Assembly (NCBI RefSeq): GCF_000243255.1
Contig: NZ_CM001436.1
Coordinates: 2,748,743 to 2,812,742, forward strand
Origin: Methanoplanus limicola DSM 2279
Lineage (GTDB): Archaea > Halobacteriota > Methanomicrobia > Methanomicrobiales > Methanomicrobiaceae
Direction of reading: 5' to 3'
Length of the DNA: 64,000 nucleotides
The position numbers and the translations under genes were made by a program. Each line of letters starts with the position of its first letter. Positions within the stretch are counted from its first letter, which is position 1. Under the pieces are notes generated by a model. That model was not told the DNA's origin and did no database searches. It saw only the letters and a list, made by a program, of their open reading frames with translations. Below, one piece after another: positions 17,749 through 27,564 of the stretch.

Positions 17749-19347
17749 TTATATTGCCTCAAATCCCGGTATTGCAAAAAGCACCTTAACTATAATCGGT
17801 GCTGCTATGTACATAATTCCTGTAAGAGTCAATAAAATACTACCGAAAAAATAATACATATAACGGTGCCCGCCTTTGACAATTCTTCCGGCAAGGATGT
17901 TTGCAACCGTTACAATCATGATGCTCGTAATGATGAAGGTCTGCATCTTATCCTCCGGAAAATTTGTGAATATGTTTATTGAACCCATCATGCTGCCGCC
18001 TACAGAGGATGAACTTGAACTGAGTGCCGAAGATGTCTCTTCAAAGGTTTTCAGAACCGAGCTTATGGCATGCGACATTGTAATCAGAATATTATAGAGG
18101 AAGGCGAAAATCCCGATCATCGCAACATGCATAGGAATTAAAAGGACAATAAATCCGGTTGCAAGCATCTCCCTCTTCTGTCTGAGAAGGGTCTGTTCAA
18201 GCATGGAACCGCTTACGATATATGCCACCTCGTTTGCACCGGCGCCAAGATTGATTGAATCGCGAAAAATTCCAAGATATTTGTAAATAAGGTTGCTTCC
18301 GGTCTCCATGATAAATTTCCGCCATACAAGAGTCTCCTCAAGACCGATATTCATCTTGGAATAGACGGCATCAATAAAGGGTCCGAGTACGTGGAGGGAT
18401 TTCCGGTCGACATCAGCAAGCGCAGGGCCTATTGTAAGCCCCATACCGCCCATAATTGATCCAAGACCCCGGATAAATGTCGTGAAATCCTCATCCCTTG
18501 AGATGATGTTTGAATCATCGATCCACCCGAGGTATCCGAGAGGTGCGAGCATTATTCCGACAAGCATGCAGATAAGGCCAAAATTTATCCCAAGTACATA
18601 GAGTATTATTCCTGCAATAAGGGCCATAGGGACTATTACCCGCTCAAGCCGGGCAATCATGATCTGCTCATAACTGCCCATACCCTCAAGACCGTGGCAT
18701 TTCTGGTCATCGGGGATGGCCTTGTACATTGTGATAATGCCAAAAGCGGAGACACCCAGTGTCAGAAAATAGGAGGAATTTAGAGTGGATTCAAGATTGT
18801 CAGGGGCATAAATCGCCACCGAGATCATGATGATTATACTTACAACCGTTGCTGAGAGCATGAGTGCAATATAGGCATCACCCCATTTCTTGAGCATCTC
18901 AATGCCCTGCTCAAAGTTATTCCGGTACACATTCCTTATTGTGGCGAGTTCTGACCGGAGAAACTCCTCGTCCGGAACTCCGGACTCGATGGAGTTTCCA
19001 AAACGGTTTAAGAGACTCTGAAGAATCTGATTACGGACCCTCTCTGCAACCAGCCTGAGGCTTTCGGCGTAGCTGTAATTCCATCTCTTTACAAAGCATT
19101 CAACCCTCTTTATCGCCCTTGTGGAGATGTACTCCTTTCTCTCGGCTGTATATGCAAATATTTCAGGCCTTGAGACATTTGCATGGGTGATTGAGGCCAT
19201 GTATGTGACCATAAAAAGAAGGTCGTTACTCATCCTTTTGTTATCTGAAATATCAGAGAGCTTCTTTTTAATCTCCTTTACCGTATCCTCAAAAGGTAAC
19301 TGGCCGTTGTTCTTCTCCTTAAGGTCCGCAATGAGATCTTCAAACAT
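17749..19347 (-). CDS. arlJ: ArlJ (FlaJ) archaellum membrane platform
   Basis: 532 residues, a T2SS-F/FlaJ-type polytopic protein. Cytoplasmic helical segments alternate with membrane spans (YIALMLSATVVSIIIMISVA, IVPMALIAGIILYVLGINFG, FIVLLIPMHVAMIGIFAFLY, and others near the C terminus). It is the membrane core on which ArlI and ArlH assemble to build the filament. It starts 8 bases after the arlI stop. Confidence 0.95.
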   Translation of the reverse strand: MFEDLIADLKEKNNGQLPFEDTVKEIKKKLSDISDNKRMSNDLLFMVTYMASITHANVSRPEIFAYTAERKEYISTRAIKRVECFVKRWNYSYAESLRLVAERVRNQILQSLLNRFGNSIESGVPDEEFLRSELATIRNVYRNNFEQGIEMLKKWGDAYIALMLSATVVSIIIMISVAIYAPDNLESTLNSSYFLTLGVSAFGIITMYKAIPDDQKCHGLEGMGSYEQIMIARLERVIVPMALIAGIILYVLGINFGLICMLVGIMLAPLGYLGWIDDSNIISRDEDFTTFIRGLGSIMGGMGLTIGPALADVDRKSLHVLGPFIDAVYSKMNIGLEETLVWRKFIMETGSNLIYKYLGIFRDSINLGAGANEVAYIVSGSMLEQTLLRQKREMLATGFIVLLIPMHVAMIGIFAFLYNILITMSHAISSVLKTFEETSSALSSSSSSVGGSMMGSINIFTNFPEDKMQTFIITSIMIVTVANILAGRIVKGGHRYMYYFFGSILLTLTGIMYIAAPIIVKVLFAIPGFEAI

Positions 19348-19355
19348 AAAGCCGG

Positions 19356-21218
19356 TTATACCTCGATTTTTATCAGTCCCTGCTTCTTTACCTTCGTCAT
19401 CATATGGTAAAGGTCCCAGAATCTTGTATAGCCGGCCTTATGAAGTCTCTGAAGAATTCTTGCCCTCTTCTCAACCTCAAAATACATATCGGATTTTTTG
19501 TTGTCCGGAATACCAAGGAGGGTTGCAATCTTATTTTCAAGAAGATAGCTGCTGCCCTTTCCAGGGAAGTCAAACTCATCGGTTATCGGATTCCAGATAA
19601 ACATCGAGACGAAGGAGAAACCGCCACTTTCGGGGTCATAACCGACAAGTTCGTTGACGCTCAGCATTCTCCTGACCATATCACCGTTAGGTCTTCTGAC
19701 CGCGCTCTGGATGATAACAAGATTGAGGTTATCGACATGAGTCATCGGGATGTTGATAGGGTCACTGCAGAGACGCTGGATGAGCTTTTCAACCGATGCA
19801 GCGTGGAAAGTGCTCATTACAGGGTGACCTGTCTGCATTGCACCAAAAGCGACTGCTCCTTCAGAACCACGAATCTCACCGACAAGGATGTAATTGGGCC
19901 TCTGACGAAGAGCTGCACGGAGAAGGTCAAACATTGTAACCTCGCCGCTCTCTCCTTCACCCTTTCCTTTTCCTTTTGAGACCTCCCTTGTCCAGTTCTT
20001 ATGCGGGACAGTAAGTTCAGGGGTATCCTCAATCGTCACAATCTTTGATTCCGGGGCAATGAAGGTGGTGAGGGCGTTCAGGCTTGTCGTCTTACCGCTG
20101 GCGGTCTCACCGCTCATAAAGAGAGACATGCCGAATTCAATACAGATCCAGAGATATCCGGCAACCATATAATCTGTAGTCTTCCATTCTACAAGCTGCA
20201 CTATACTTGCAGGTTCTTCGGAGAATTTACGTATGGTAAAATTACTCCCGTGCTTTGATACTTCTGTACCGTAGACGATGTTGATACGGGAGCCGTCCGG
20301 AAGTGTGGCATCGACGATAGGGTTTCTGTATGTGATCGGCCTTTTTATTCTCTCTGCCATCTTTATGACAAAGTCATCTATGTCATCGGAATATTTGAAC
20401 TCTACAGCAGATTTAATTCCTTTGAATATCTTGTGTTCAATAAATATCGGCCCGACACCGTCACAGGTGATATCCTCAATATAAGGGTCAGAGAGGAATG
20501 GTTTTAATATCCCCATCTGGATTTTGTCCCTTATCATCAGGTATTCAATTGAGCGGTACTCGGCAAGTGAGAGAATTATCTTTCCGTCGGACGTCACCGG
20601 AATTTTGCTCTTTACAATGGCATCAAGGTCATCTTTGGATGAAAAGTCTTTATTTAAAAACCCGATTATTTTATCTTTAAGGCTTTCTGACTCTCCATGG
20701 GTGCCGCCAGTCAGTGCCGCGATGTTCTCCTCCGGAGATTTGATGTATATAACTTCCTTAAGTACTCTCTTCAGTACCTCAATCCTCTCTTCTTCTGTGA
20801 CGGGATCTTCTTCCAGGACATCGACTATATCAACCAGTTTTTTCTCAATGAGAGGCATTGCCTCGGCAACCGAGTGCATGAATGAGGGTTCGATAGGGAT
20901 GTAAAAATTTCTTACATCGTCCTGGTCAGCAAAGATATGAATAAATGTAAACTCATCCACGGGGTAGATGATATTCGGGTTATCCATCCCTTTAAGTTCT
21001 CTCTTTAATTCTGAGAAGAATAGCGGGATACCGAATAAATTTACGGGAAAAATCTGGAGATATTCAAGGAGGTGCGGACTCTGTGCGACATATTCCTTTG
21101 CATTGGCAGGCAGCATCCTGTAGAGTGCTGATGATTCATAATCTGAATAGATGTCATCATCTTCATCCACCTCTTCCGGTTTGAAAGGAAGGTTAATATT
21201 TGCACTCAGTGAACCCAT
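19356..21218 (-). CDS. arlI: ArlI (FlaI) archaellum motor ATPase
   Basis: 620 residues, a secretion-superfamily hexameric ATPase. Walker A GETASGKTTSLNAL, Walker B/Asp-Glu region YILVGEIRGSE, and the His box around MSTFHAASVEKLIQRL are present. The N-terminal third is the family-specific part. ArlI powers both assembly and rotation of the archaellum through ArlJ. It lies 46 bases after arlH in the arl operon. Confidence 0.96.
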   Translation of the reverse strand: MGSLSANINLPFKPEEVDEDDDIYSDYESSALYRMLPANAKEYVAQSPHLLEYLQIFPVNLFGIPLFFSELKRELKGMDNPNIIYPVDEFTFIHIFADQDDVRNFYIPIEPSFMHSVAEAMPLIEKKLVDIVDVLEEDPVTEEERIEVLKRVLKEVIYIKSPEENIAALTGGTHGESESLKDKIIGFLNKDFSSKDDLDAIVKSKIPVTSDGKIILSLAEYRSIEYLMIRDKIQMGILKPFLSDPYIEDITCDGVGPIFIEHKIFKGIKSAVEFKYSDDIDDFVIKMAERIKRPITYRNPIVDATLPDGSRINIVYGTEVSKHGSNFTIRKFSEEPASIVQLVEWKTTDYMVAGYLWICIEFGMSLFMSGETASGKTTSLNALTTFIAPESKIVTIEDTPELTVPHKNWTREVSKGKGKGEGESGEVTMFDLLRAALRQRPNYILVGEIRGSEGAVAFGAMQTGHPVMSTFHAASVEKLIQRLCSDPINIPMTHVDNLNLVIIQSAVRRPNGDMVRRMLSVNELVGYDPESGGFSFVSMFIWNPITDEFDFPGKGSSYLLENKIATLLGIPDNKKSDMYFEVEKRARILQRLHKAGYTRFWDLYHMMTKVKKQGLIKIEV

Positions 21219-21264
21219 GTACTACCTCAATATTGGTGCTGACATATCTGATTACCGGAGTATA

Positions 21265-22026
21265 TCATACTCTTGCAACTGACATCGGAATTATCTTCAT
21301 TCCGTATCCGGGGTGAACCTCAAACGAGACAACGTTTCCTGTAGTCTTTCTGGCTCCCCTGACTTTGATTACTTCCATAACCATAACGTATTTATCCCCG
21401 ACAAGGGCCTTTTTCATGAATAAATGTGCATCACAGATTGAACGTATCCTGACAAGTGTGTCCTCTTCAAAGGCATATGTGTGCAGAGTTATAAGGATTG
21501 TTTTTCCATGGTCAACGAGATTCTTGCAGTTTGTTAAAAATGCAAGCAGATCGGTCTGAGATGTTGATTCTGTCAGGAGTGTCAGTGAGTCAATGATGAT
21601 GACATCCGCATCACTGCTCTGGATCTTACGGATAATCTTCTTTAATATTCCCTGCATCTCCTCTTCGCCCCATTCAAATCCGATTGTGTGCATGGGGTAT
21701 ATTCTCAGATAGCCCCAGGCATAATAATCTGATATATCAAGGCTCATGGAGTTCATCTGGTTTAAGAAACTCTTGGATGTGTTCTCTGAAGTGTAGAGGT
21801 CCACGTTCAGGCTGGCTTTCATTGCACCCCAGATTATCTGCTGTGTCATGACACTCTTGCCGGTATCGTTTTCACCTTCAATCAGAGTGAGTGACTCAAG
21901 CGGCAGTCCGTCTGCAAGTTTCTTGTCGATCTCCGGATTTCCGGTTGACAAAATCTGTCTGTCACTGCCCCCGATTATATCTCCAAGGGATCCTCTTTTT
22001 TCTTCTTCGTCAAACATCTCTGCCAC
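21265..22026 (-). CDS. arlH: ArlH (FlaH) RecA-like ATP-binding motor regulator
   Basis: 253 residues, KaiC/RecA-like fold. Walker A GENDTGKSVMTQQ and Walker B DVIIIDSLTLL are intact. ArlH binds ATP, forms a ring under ArlI and is thought to control the assembly/rotation switch. It immediately follows arlF with no gap. Confidence 0.94.
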   Translation of the reverse strand: MAEMFDEEEKRGSLGDIIGGSDRQILSTGNPEIDKKLADGLPLESLTLIEGENDTGKSVMTQQIIWGAMKASLNVDLYTSENTSKSFLNQMNSMSLDISDYYAWGYLRIYPMHTIGFEWGEEEMQGILKKIIRKIQSSDADVIIIDSLTLLTESTSQTDLLAFLTNCKNLVDHGKTILITLHTYAFEEDTLVRIRSICDAHLFMKKALVGDKYVMVMEVIKVRGARKTTGNVVSFEVHPGYGMKIIPMSVARV

Positions 22027-22491
22027 CTATATATATGCTGATACTGAAATTCCGTTCGGAGTTGCCATTTTTGCCCATACCGGTTCGTCACCGGTGTATG
22101 TTATATTGACCTGCATCACTTCATCAGGGTCGAGAAGGCCGGGGTTGATTATATCCGGAATTATGGATACAATTGCCCAGCTGCCCTCGCCCATTGGATA
22201 GTATATAGGAGGTTCTGTACTTGAATTGACTGTGTACACGTCAATGTACTCAAAGTCCTCAATTATTGTGCTGCCCGTATTTTCAATATCAAGGGTAAGG
22301 TTACCTGAGGATATACTGGCTGTATTTATTGAGAGTGATGTCCTCATTCTCAGCTCCTGCTGATTCACCTGGTCTGTCTGGGCATATGAGACAACCTGGG
22401 CTGTGGTAAGCACTACCCCTACCAGAAAATATGCGGTAATTATCAGCATTATGAGAGCAAATGCAGTTGCAATAAGTGAAGCGCTTGCCAT
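22027..22491 (-). CDS. arlF: ArlF (FlaF) archaellum stator component
   Basis: 154 residues: one N-terminal membrane span (LIATAFALIMLIITAYFLVG) and an extracellular beta-sandwich that resembles archaellin, with LTLDIENTGSTIIEDFEYI. ArlF binds the S-layer and, with ArlG, anchors the motor. I call this one ArlF and the upstream gene ArlG from order and from the ENTGST versus IKNIGS wording; the two families are similar, so the labels could be swapped. Confidence 0.75.
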   Translation of the reverse strand: MASASLIATAFALIMLIITAYFLVGVVLTTAQVVSYAQTDQVNQQELRMRTSLSINTASISSGNLTLDIENTGSTIIEDFEYIDVYTVNSSTEPPIYYPMGEGSWAIVSIIPDIINPGLLDPDEVMQVNITYTGDEPVWAKMATPNGISVSAYI

Positions 22492-22497
22492 TGTTAT

Positions 22498-22998
22498 CTA
22501 ACCACTGGTGGTATATGTCCGTGATACTGTTACGCCGTTTGGGAGGGCCAGCTGAAAGTAGAGATAATTGCCTTCGCCGGCAGGAATCGATGCTGAGTTA
22601 ATCTCTATCTCTAAGGTTTCCCTCTGGTCCCAGTAGTTATTCTCTGTACTTTCTATTACAGAATAACTCCATTCACCGTCGGCAGGTGTCCCGTCAGGGT
22701 CAAATATGAGGATATCATAGTCACCCTCTTCTCCGAAAAATACGTCTGACATATCAAGATTTGATTTTGGAACTCTTGCAGAACCGATATTTTTTATCCA
22801 GATTTTAGCATCCGGACTTACGGCAAATGTGTTGATGATCTTTATTTCTGTACGCATCCGTTCGTCTGCCGACTGTGAAGAGTCACTGAATGTTGATGTT
22901 GCCTGATAGATTACGGGAAAGAATGCATTGACAAGCACTGCCGCAGCTACTATTGCTGTTATCAGAAATATGGCTGTGGCAAAGGTTTCACTCGACAT
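22498..22998 (-). CDS. arlG: ArlG (FlaG) archaellum stator component
   Basis: 166 residues: N-terminal span (TAIFLITAIVAAAVLVNAFF) followed by a beta-sandwich with the FlaG-like block IWIKNIGSARVPKSNLDMSD. ArlG filaments capped by ArlF link the motor to the S-layer. It lies between arlD/E and arlF with 6- and 20-base gaps. Confidence 0.75.
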   Translation of the reverse strand: MSSETFATAIFLITAIVAAAVLVNAFFPVIYQATSTFSDSSQSADERMRTEIKIINTFAVSPDAKIWIKNIGSARVPKSNLDMSDVFFGEEGDYDILIFDPDGTPADGEWSYSVIESTENNYWDQRETLEIEINSASIPAGEGNYLYFQLALPNGVTVSRTYTTSG

Positions 22999-23018
22999 TA
23001 TCTCTTACAGGCGTAATA

Positions 23019-23828
23019 TTAAATCTCTTCAAGCATATCGATCCAGTCCTCTTCGATTGACTCTCCCTTTGAACTCCCTTTGGATTTTACGAGGTCTTCT
23101 ATACTCTTGTTGTCCATCATGACATCTATCATCTCTCTGTCAAGGGATGAGTCATCAGGGTAGAGAATTCTGTTTAATACATATAATTCGGCTACGAATT
23201 CTTCTGAACCGATCTCATGATATTCCCCTATTGACTGCGGCATCAGGCGGGCGATGTCTTTTATCTGCGTGCAGTACTCGTCCGAGACATAGCCCATTGA
23301 ACGGTATGACTCCATCATTATTTCCATTCGGTCATGGCCGTACTTTTTGACCATGCGGGCGGTCCACTCAAATATCCTGTGAAGTTTCTGAAGTTTAGGC
23401 TTTTCCTTTGCCTGTTCTGAAACTTCAGGTGCATTTTTATTTATGTCATCTATCTGCCTGTGCAGTGCTGCAAGGAGATCTTCATCTTTTAATGATGATG
23501 AGAGGGAATCTGTGGTGTTCTTATCCGGAAGAGCCGGGGTGATGTCCTCTTCACCGGGGACTGCCGGAAGGGTCTCTTCCGGGGTTTCCTCTTCTGCTGC
23601 CGGAAGTTCATTCTGCTTCTTCGGGCTTTCGAGTGCGGTTTCGGAGTAGTTGCTCAGAATGAAGGGGTTGTCAAGCTCGTTCATTCTCTCTCTTAAATCT
23701 ATTAATAGCTTCTTTACAGATTTTTTAAGGAGGTCAACCTCATCCTGAAGGTTTTGTAGTTTAACATCAGGATCATCCGCCGAGGCTGTGCTTAGAATGT
23801 GATCTACCTGCGACTGGTTAACTGCCAT
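23019..23828 (-). CDS. arlE: ArlD/E (FlaD/E-type) archaellum switch protein
   Basis: 269 residues. An N-terminal coiled coil (LQNLQDEVDLLKKSVKKLL, about 23-45), a Pro/Glu-rich linker, and a C-terminal FlaD/E domain (LHRIFEWTARMVKKYGHDRM through AELYVLNRILYPD). ArlCDE proteins form the cytosolic switch that receives CheF/CheY-P signals. It is the first gene of the arl operon; no separate arlC is visible, so this may be a fused C/D/E protein as in related methanogens. Confidence 0.88.
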   Translation of the reverse strand: MAVNQSQVDHILSTASADDPDVKLQNLQDEVDLLKKSVKKLLIDLRERMNELDNPFILSNYSETALESPKKQNELPAAEEETPEETLPAVPGEEDITPALPDKNTTDSLSSSLKDEDLLAALHRQIDDINKNAPEVSEQAKEKPKLQKLHRIFEWTARMVKKYGHDRMEIMMESYRSMGYVSDEYCTQIKDIARLMPQSIGEYHEIGSEEFVAELYVLNRILYPDDSSLDREMIDVMMDNKSIEDLVKSKGSSKGESIEEDWIDMLEEI

Positions 23829-23854
23829 GCTAAGGAATATATTTTTCTATTATG

Positions 23855-23864
23855 GTTTAAAGCT
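23855..23864 (-). promoter_or_regulatory. Possible TATA box of the arl operon
   Basis: On the minus strand CTTTAAAC lies about 30 bases before the arlD/E start, which would give a very short or absent leader. A second AT-rich block (AAAAATATATT) sits closer to the start and is an alternative. Confidence 0.3.
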
Positions 23865-24042
23865 TTATTGTTAGTGGCCGGGGGAAATAATATTGGGTGA
23901 ATTTCCGGGCCGGAGAAATAATTGCTCTGTAATTAATGAGTAATATCGGTATAATTTCACAGATGATGTATCAGTCAGGCGATCAGATTGACTTTATGGT
24001 TGTACAGTAGTGCACATTTTGGGTTTTGGGACCTGTAAAAAA

Positions 24043-25944
24043 TTATAATGGTTTTTTCTGTACAGTTATTGAACTGTCATAAAGATTTTCAATAAAAGGA
24101 ATCCAGAATGAATAACCATTGAATTTAGCTTCTGAATAGAAGAAGAGCATAACTATCTGCCATGCCAGAGGGATAGATACTAAGAGAACCATTGAAATTA
24201 TAAACCATTTGACAGATATTATCTTCATTTCAACAAGAATAAAAGCAATAATTGTAACAAAAACCATGATATACACAAGATACATGAAAAAAGATGTGTA
24301 ACCACCATAATTGGCTCCAAAAGGATGCTTAAAGATCATAACAATGATTAAAAGCGGAACAACAGTTAATGCCGAGGCAACCATTGCAAGAGTAATCTTT
24401 TTCTCATTAATCGTTTCAGTGTTTTTGTTTTTATGGAAGACAGAAAATACACCAAAAATACCCAACAACCCCATTGGAAGATAAGCAGGAGTCATGTACC
24501 GAATGTCCGGAATGACGCCGTGGCTTATATTCATACCATGAATACGGTTGAAGTAGGCTGCCCAGATTGCCACTGCTGCAAACAGGAGGAATATGATTAA
24601 TGATATGTCCTTGTCTGAGAATATGGACTTATTCCTGAAATATAATACCGGCAGAATTACAATTCCGATGAATAGCAGCGGGCAGACAACACCCACCCCG
24701 ATATTTTCGGATTCAGGCTTCAGTAAAACTCCGAATATATCATATATGAGAGTAGTAACCTGAAATCCCATCTGGTTCTGAATTATATTTACAAAACTGT
24801 CAATTCCACCCGATGGTGCCGGGACTGAGTATGAAACATTATTGATTGTACTGCTTCCGATTACATTCCCATTGACGTCCACTGCCGAGAGATGCTTCTG
24901 GAGATATACATAAAATGTCGGAACAAGCGGATTTCCGGTTACGTAGAGATTATTTATGAAGAACGGAACTGCACCGAGAACGGTGAACAGTGGTGCAAAT
25001 ATCTTCAGCCTGAAAAATTCAGAGCGGTTCTCTTTTTTGTACAGATTGTAGCCAAGATAGTATACAAGTGAGAATACAAATACTGCCGCGCCGACCTCCG
25101 GACGTGCCCAGGCAAGCATGCCCATTAAGAAGAATGCAAAGAATGCATCCAGCACTTTTCCGGATGTGATGTATCTCACCATAAAGAGAATCACAAATGC
25201 AGTGAATGCAACTGTAAGCATATGATCCTTGCAGTTTGCTGCCCAGAAGAGGTACGATGAGCACGACATGCAGGCAATTGTTCCGAATACCGAATACCAG
25301 TCATTCTTAAACATATACCGGCAGATGAGAAATATTGCAACCGCGGTTAATGCGAAGAGTATATGATTAGTAAATACAACCGCTGCAACTTCCTGCGGTG
25401 AATCCCACGTTCCGAATTTGAATGGATAATATAGCAGGATATTCAGGAGCATAAATGCAAATGCTGTGATTATTACCGGCCATTTGAGAGAGATTTCACC
25501 AATCTTAAGCCACTTAGGCCTGTATTTCTCAACCAGAAATACCATTGCTATCGGTATTAAACTCCAGAGCAGAACTATGAAGAACCTGAACTGTTCACCG
25601 AACAGACTGAATAATTTCAGTGCGGGGAGCGACAGTACAGGGAGCATTAAAGAATAACCGAGGAGGTTGTTACGCGATGAAAAGTATAAACCCGGAGTAC
25701 CATTAAGAAAGGTTCCGTATTTTCCCTCATTATATATTAACTGCTGACCTCTATCCAGCTGATTTAACTGATTTACAGTTATCCATTCATCATTGATGAA
25801 AATGGCCGGATTTGAAAAAGTCATTATGAAAAATAATCCTATAAAAAATACTAAAATTATCAATAAATTATGATCTGCTAATCTGTTTATTTTATCAGAA
25901 ACAGATAATATATCATCCTTACCTTCATTTTTCAAAAAATTCAC
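24043..25944 (-). CDS. Polytopic GT-C-type glycosyltransferase (ArnT/PMT-like)
   Basis: 633 residues with about 12 predicted membrane spans. The first extracytoplasmic loop has an acidic motif (INDEWITVNQ) in the place where ArnT/PMT-type GT-C enzymes carry catalytic acids. A second, longer external region lies at about 345-400. Such enzymes transfer a sugar from a lipid-phosphate donor to a protein or lipid outside the membrane. It lies between the arl operon and the archaellin genes on the same strand, so archaellin or S-layer modification is a reasonable guess, not a demonstration. T-rich sequence follows the stop codon. A family member within DUF2029/GT39/GT83 cannot be fixed by eye. Confidence 0.65.
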   Translation of the reverse strand: MNFLKNEGKDDILSVSDKINRLADHNLLIILVFFIGLFFIMTFSNPAIFINDEWITVNQLNQLDRGQQLIYNEGKYGTFLNGTPGLYFSSRNNLLGYSLMLPVLSLPALKLFSLFGEQFRFFIVLLWSLIPIAMVFLVEKYRPKWLKIGEISLKWPVIITAFAFMLLNILLYYPFKFGTWDSPQEVAAVVFTNHILFALTAVAIFLICRYMFKNDWYSVFGTIACMSCSSYLFWAANCKDHMLTVAFTAFVILFMVRYITSGKVLDAFFAFFLMGMLAWARPEVGAAVFVFSLVYYLGYNLYKKENRSEFFRLKIFAPLFTVLGAVPFFINNLYVTGNPLVPTFYVYLQKHLSAVDVNGNVIGSSTINNVSYSVPAPSGGIDSFVNIIQNQMGFQVTTLIYDIFGVLLKPESENIGVGVVCPLLFIGIVILPVLYFRNKSIFSDKDISLIIFLLFAAVAIWAAYFNRIHGMNISHGVIPDIRYMTPAYLPMGLLGIFGVFSVFHKNKNTETINEKKITLAMVASALTVVPLLIIVMIFKHPFGANYGGYTSFFMYLVYIMVFVTIIAFILVEMKIISVKWFIISMVLLVSIPLAWQIVMLFFYSEAKFNGYSFWIPFIENLYDSSITVQKKPL

Positions 25945-26248
25945 TCACCATATAAAATGTCATTAAGAAATATATCATTAATCATAGATTCAAAAATATC
26001 AGAATAATTAGAACTAATATTTATAGAACCATATTAATTGCAGTATAATTACACGAAGCTGTTGATTTTGTCAGGAATAAAGCATAATCTAAGTTATCGG
26101 ACCAGTAAAAACTAGTATTTCAAAATGAGACCCATAATAATTTTTTTAGTAGATATAATGACAGGAAAATTCAGTTACAAGATAATCGAGTCATTATTGT
26201 AAAATATTATCAACATATATAATAAAAAAAAGAATTTTAAAGATGCTC
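25945..26248. other. AT-rich gene-free gap between the archaellin and glycosyltransferase genes
   Basis: About 300 bases, strongly AT-rich. It holds the terminator T run of the archaellin unit on its left-transcribed side and presumably the promoter of the glycosyltransferase. No ORF, RNA or clear repeat is visible. Confidence 0.5.
26224..26231 (-). terminator. Oligo-T terminator of the archaellin operon
   Basis: Eight T in a row on the minus strand, 18 bases after the stop of the second archaellin gene. Oligo-T tracts are the standard archaeal termination signal. Confidence 0.55.
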
Positions 26249-26863
26249 TCAGTATAAGAGATTCACCTGCTTAATTCTTGCAGGAGCAGTTCTCTTAATA
26301 CCATATGACGCACCAGTCGGAGGTTTAAGCTCAAGACTGAATGCTTCATTTGCACCTATGTACTGATTAACATTGTCCTTATAATTCTTTGCGTAGATCG
26401 TAAACTGCTTCTGGTTTTCAAGAAGTGCTGACGAATCATCTGCATTGGCCATATAGATAATACCCCACTCCCCAGAACTAAGTTCACCTTTTGTAACCAT
26501 TGCATCAGATGCTGTCATCGTAGACCTCTCCAGATCTAAGATTGTCCTATCATTCTTAAATACCATTGTGGTCTTTGAAAGATCAACAGGGCTTCCACCA
26601 GCGGTCAAACCTACAACAAACTCAATTGCTGAAATTGACTCTTTACTATCAGGGTTGTGACCATACACATCACCCAATACTTCCATACTGGAAGATGCCA
26701 TATCTACACTGGAATAGACTACTTCCTGTGATTTCTGAGTTGTGAAGAAACCGGCGCCGAGAACCACATATGAGAATACTGCAGCAACAACGACAAATGC
26801 AATAAGTACAATTGCAGCTTCAAGACCGGTAAATGCTTCATCTGATTTTATTAGTTTTGACAT
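26249..26863 (-). CDS. arlB2: Archaellin (second of tandem pair)
   Basis: 204 residues. Class III signal peptide with the ArlK/FlaK processing site before LEAAIVL (DEAFTG|LEAAIVLIAF), followed by the long hydrophobic helix that polymerises in the filament core (VVVAAVFSYVVLGAGFFTTQ). The rest is the surface beta domain, ending in IKRTAPARIKQVNLLY. There is no N-x-S/T sequon anywhere in the protein. It lies 13 bases after the first archaellin stop; the N-terminal 45 residues of the two are nearly identical, while the surface domains have diverged. Confidence 0.95.
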   Translation of the reverse strand: MSKLIKSDEAFTGLEAAIVLIAFVVVAAVFSYVVLGAGFFTTQKSQEVVYSSVDMASSSMEVLGDVYGHNPDSKESISAIEFVVGLTAGGSPVDLSKTTMVFKNDRTILDLERSTMTASDAMVTKGELSSGEWGIIYMANADDSSALLENQKQFTIYAKNYKDNVNQYIGANEAFSLELKPPTGASYGIKRTAPARIKQVNLLY

Positions 26864-26876
26864 TTATAACACCACC

Positions 26877-27473
26877 TTAGTAAAGAACATTTACTGATTT
26901 AATATTTGCAGGAGCAGTTCTTGAAATCGTGTATGCAGTACCAACAGCAGGCCTCATATTAAGACTAAATTCTTCATTAGCACCAATTAAATATCCTGTA
27001 GGTACACCCACTTTTATTGTAAACTGTTCATTTCCTTCAAGCAGATACTTTGTAGCAGAAACAGTTGCCTGATTAGCTGCGCTTACAACATTCCACTGAC
27101 CGGCAGCATAGTGTGCATTAGCAATTGTAGTATCTGGACCGTCAAGTCTTATAACAGCCTCTTCATCAGAGAATGTAATTGTGGTCTGTGCGAAATCGAC
27201 CGAAGAACCACCAGCAGTTAAACCAACAGTAAATCTTATTGTATCAATTCCATTAGCAGGAGTTGCTGCCTCACCATATACATCTCCAAGTATTTCGATA
27301 CTTGAACTTGCCTGATCGACACTCGTATACACAACTTCCTGTGATTTCTGGGTTGTGAAGAAACCGGCGCCGAGCACTACGTACGAGAACACTGCGGCGA
27401 CGACAACGAATGCGATAAGCACAATTGCGGCCTCAAGACCGGTAAATGCTTCATCATTTCTTATTTTTAACAT
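26877..27473 (-). CDS. arlB1: Archaellin (first of tandem pair)
   Basis: 198 residues from ATG 27473 (MLKIRNDEAFTG), chosen because GGAGG stands 9 bases upstream; the frame is open further to 27524 without family similarity. Same class III signal peptide and core helix as its neighbour (AFTG|LEAAIVLIAF). The surface domain is different and also lacks any N-x-S/T sequon. First gene of the two-gene archaellin unit, which lies apart from the arl motor operon. Confidence 0.95.
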   Translation of the reverse strand: MLKIRNDEAFTGLEAAIVLIAFVVVAAVFSYVVLGAGFFTTQKSQEVVYTSVDQASSSIEILGDVYGEAATPANGIDTIRFTVGLTAGGSSVDFAQTTITFSDEEAVIRLDGPDTTIANAHYAAGQWNVVSAANQATVSATKYLLEGNEQFTIKVGVPTGYLIGANEEFSLNMRPAVGTAYTISRTAPANIKSVNVLY

Positions 27474-27554
27474 TACTATTCCTCCATTATAATTCCATTT
27501 CGAGAGACTATTGGATCCCTCCAATATCTATCAATAGTTATTAATAACGGCATA

Positions 27555-27564
27555 CTTTAAAAAG
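27555..27564 (-). promoter_or_regulatory. Probable TATA box of the archaellin operon
   Basis: CTTTTTAAAG on the minus strand, about 85 bases before the first archaellin start, preceded by an A-rich BRE-like stretch. It implies a leader of about 55-60 bases that includes the GGAGG site. Confidence 0.45.
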
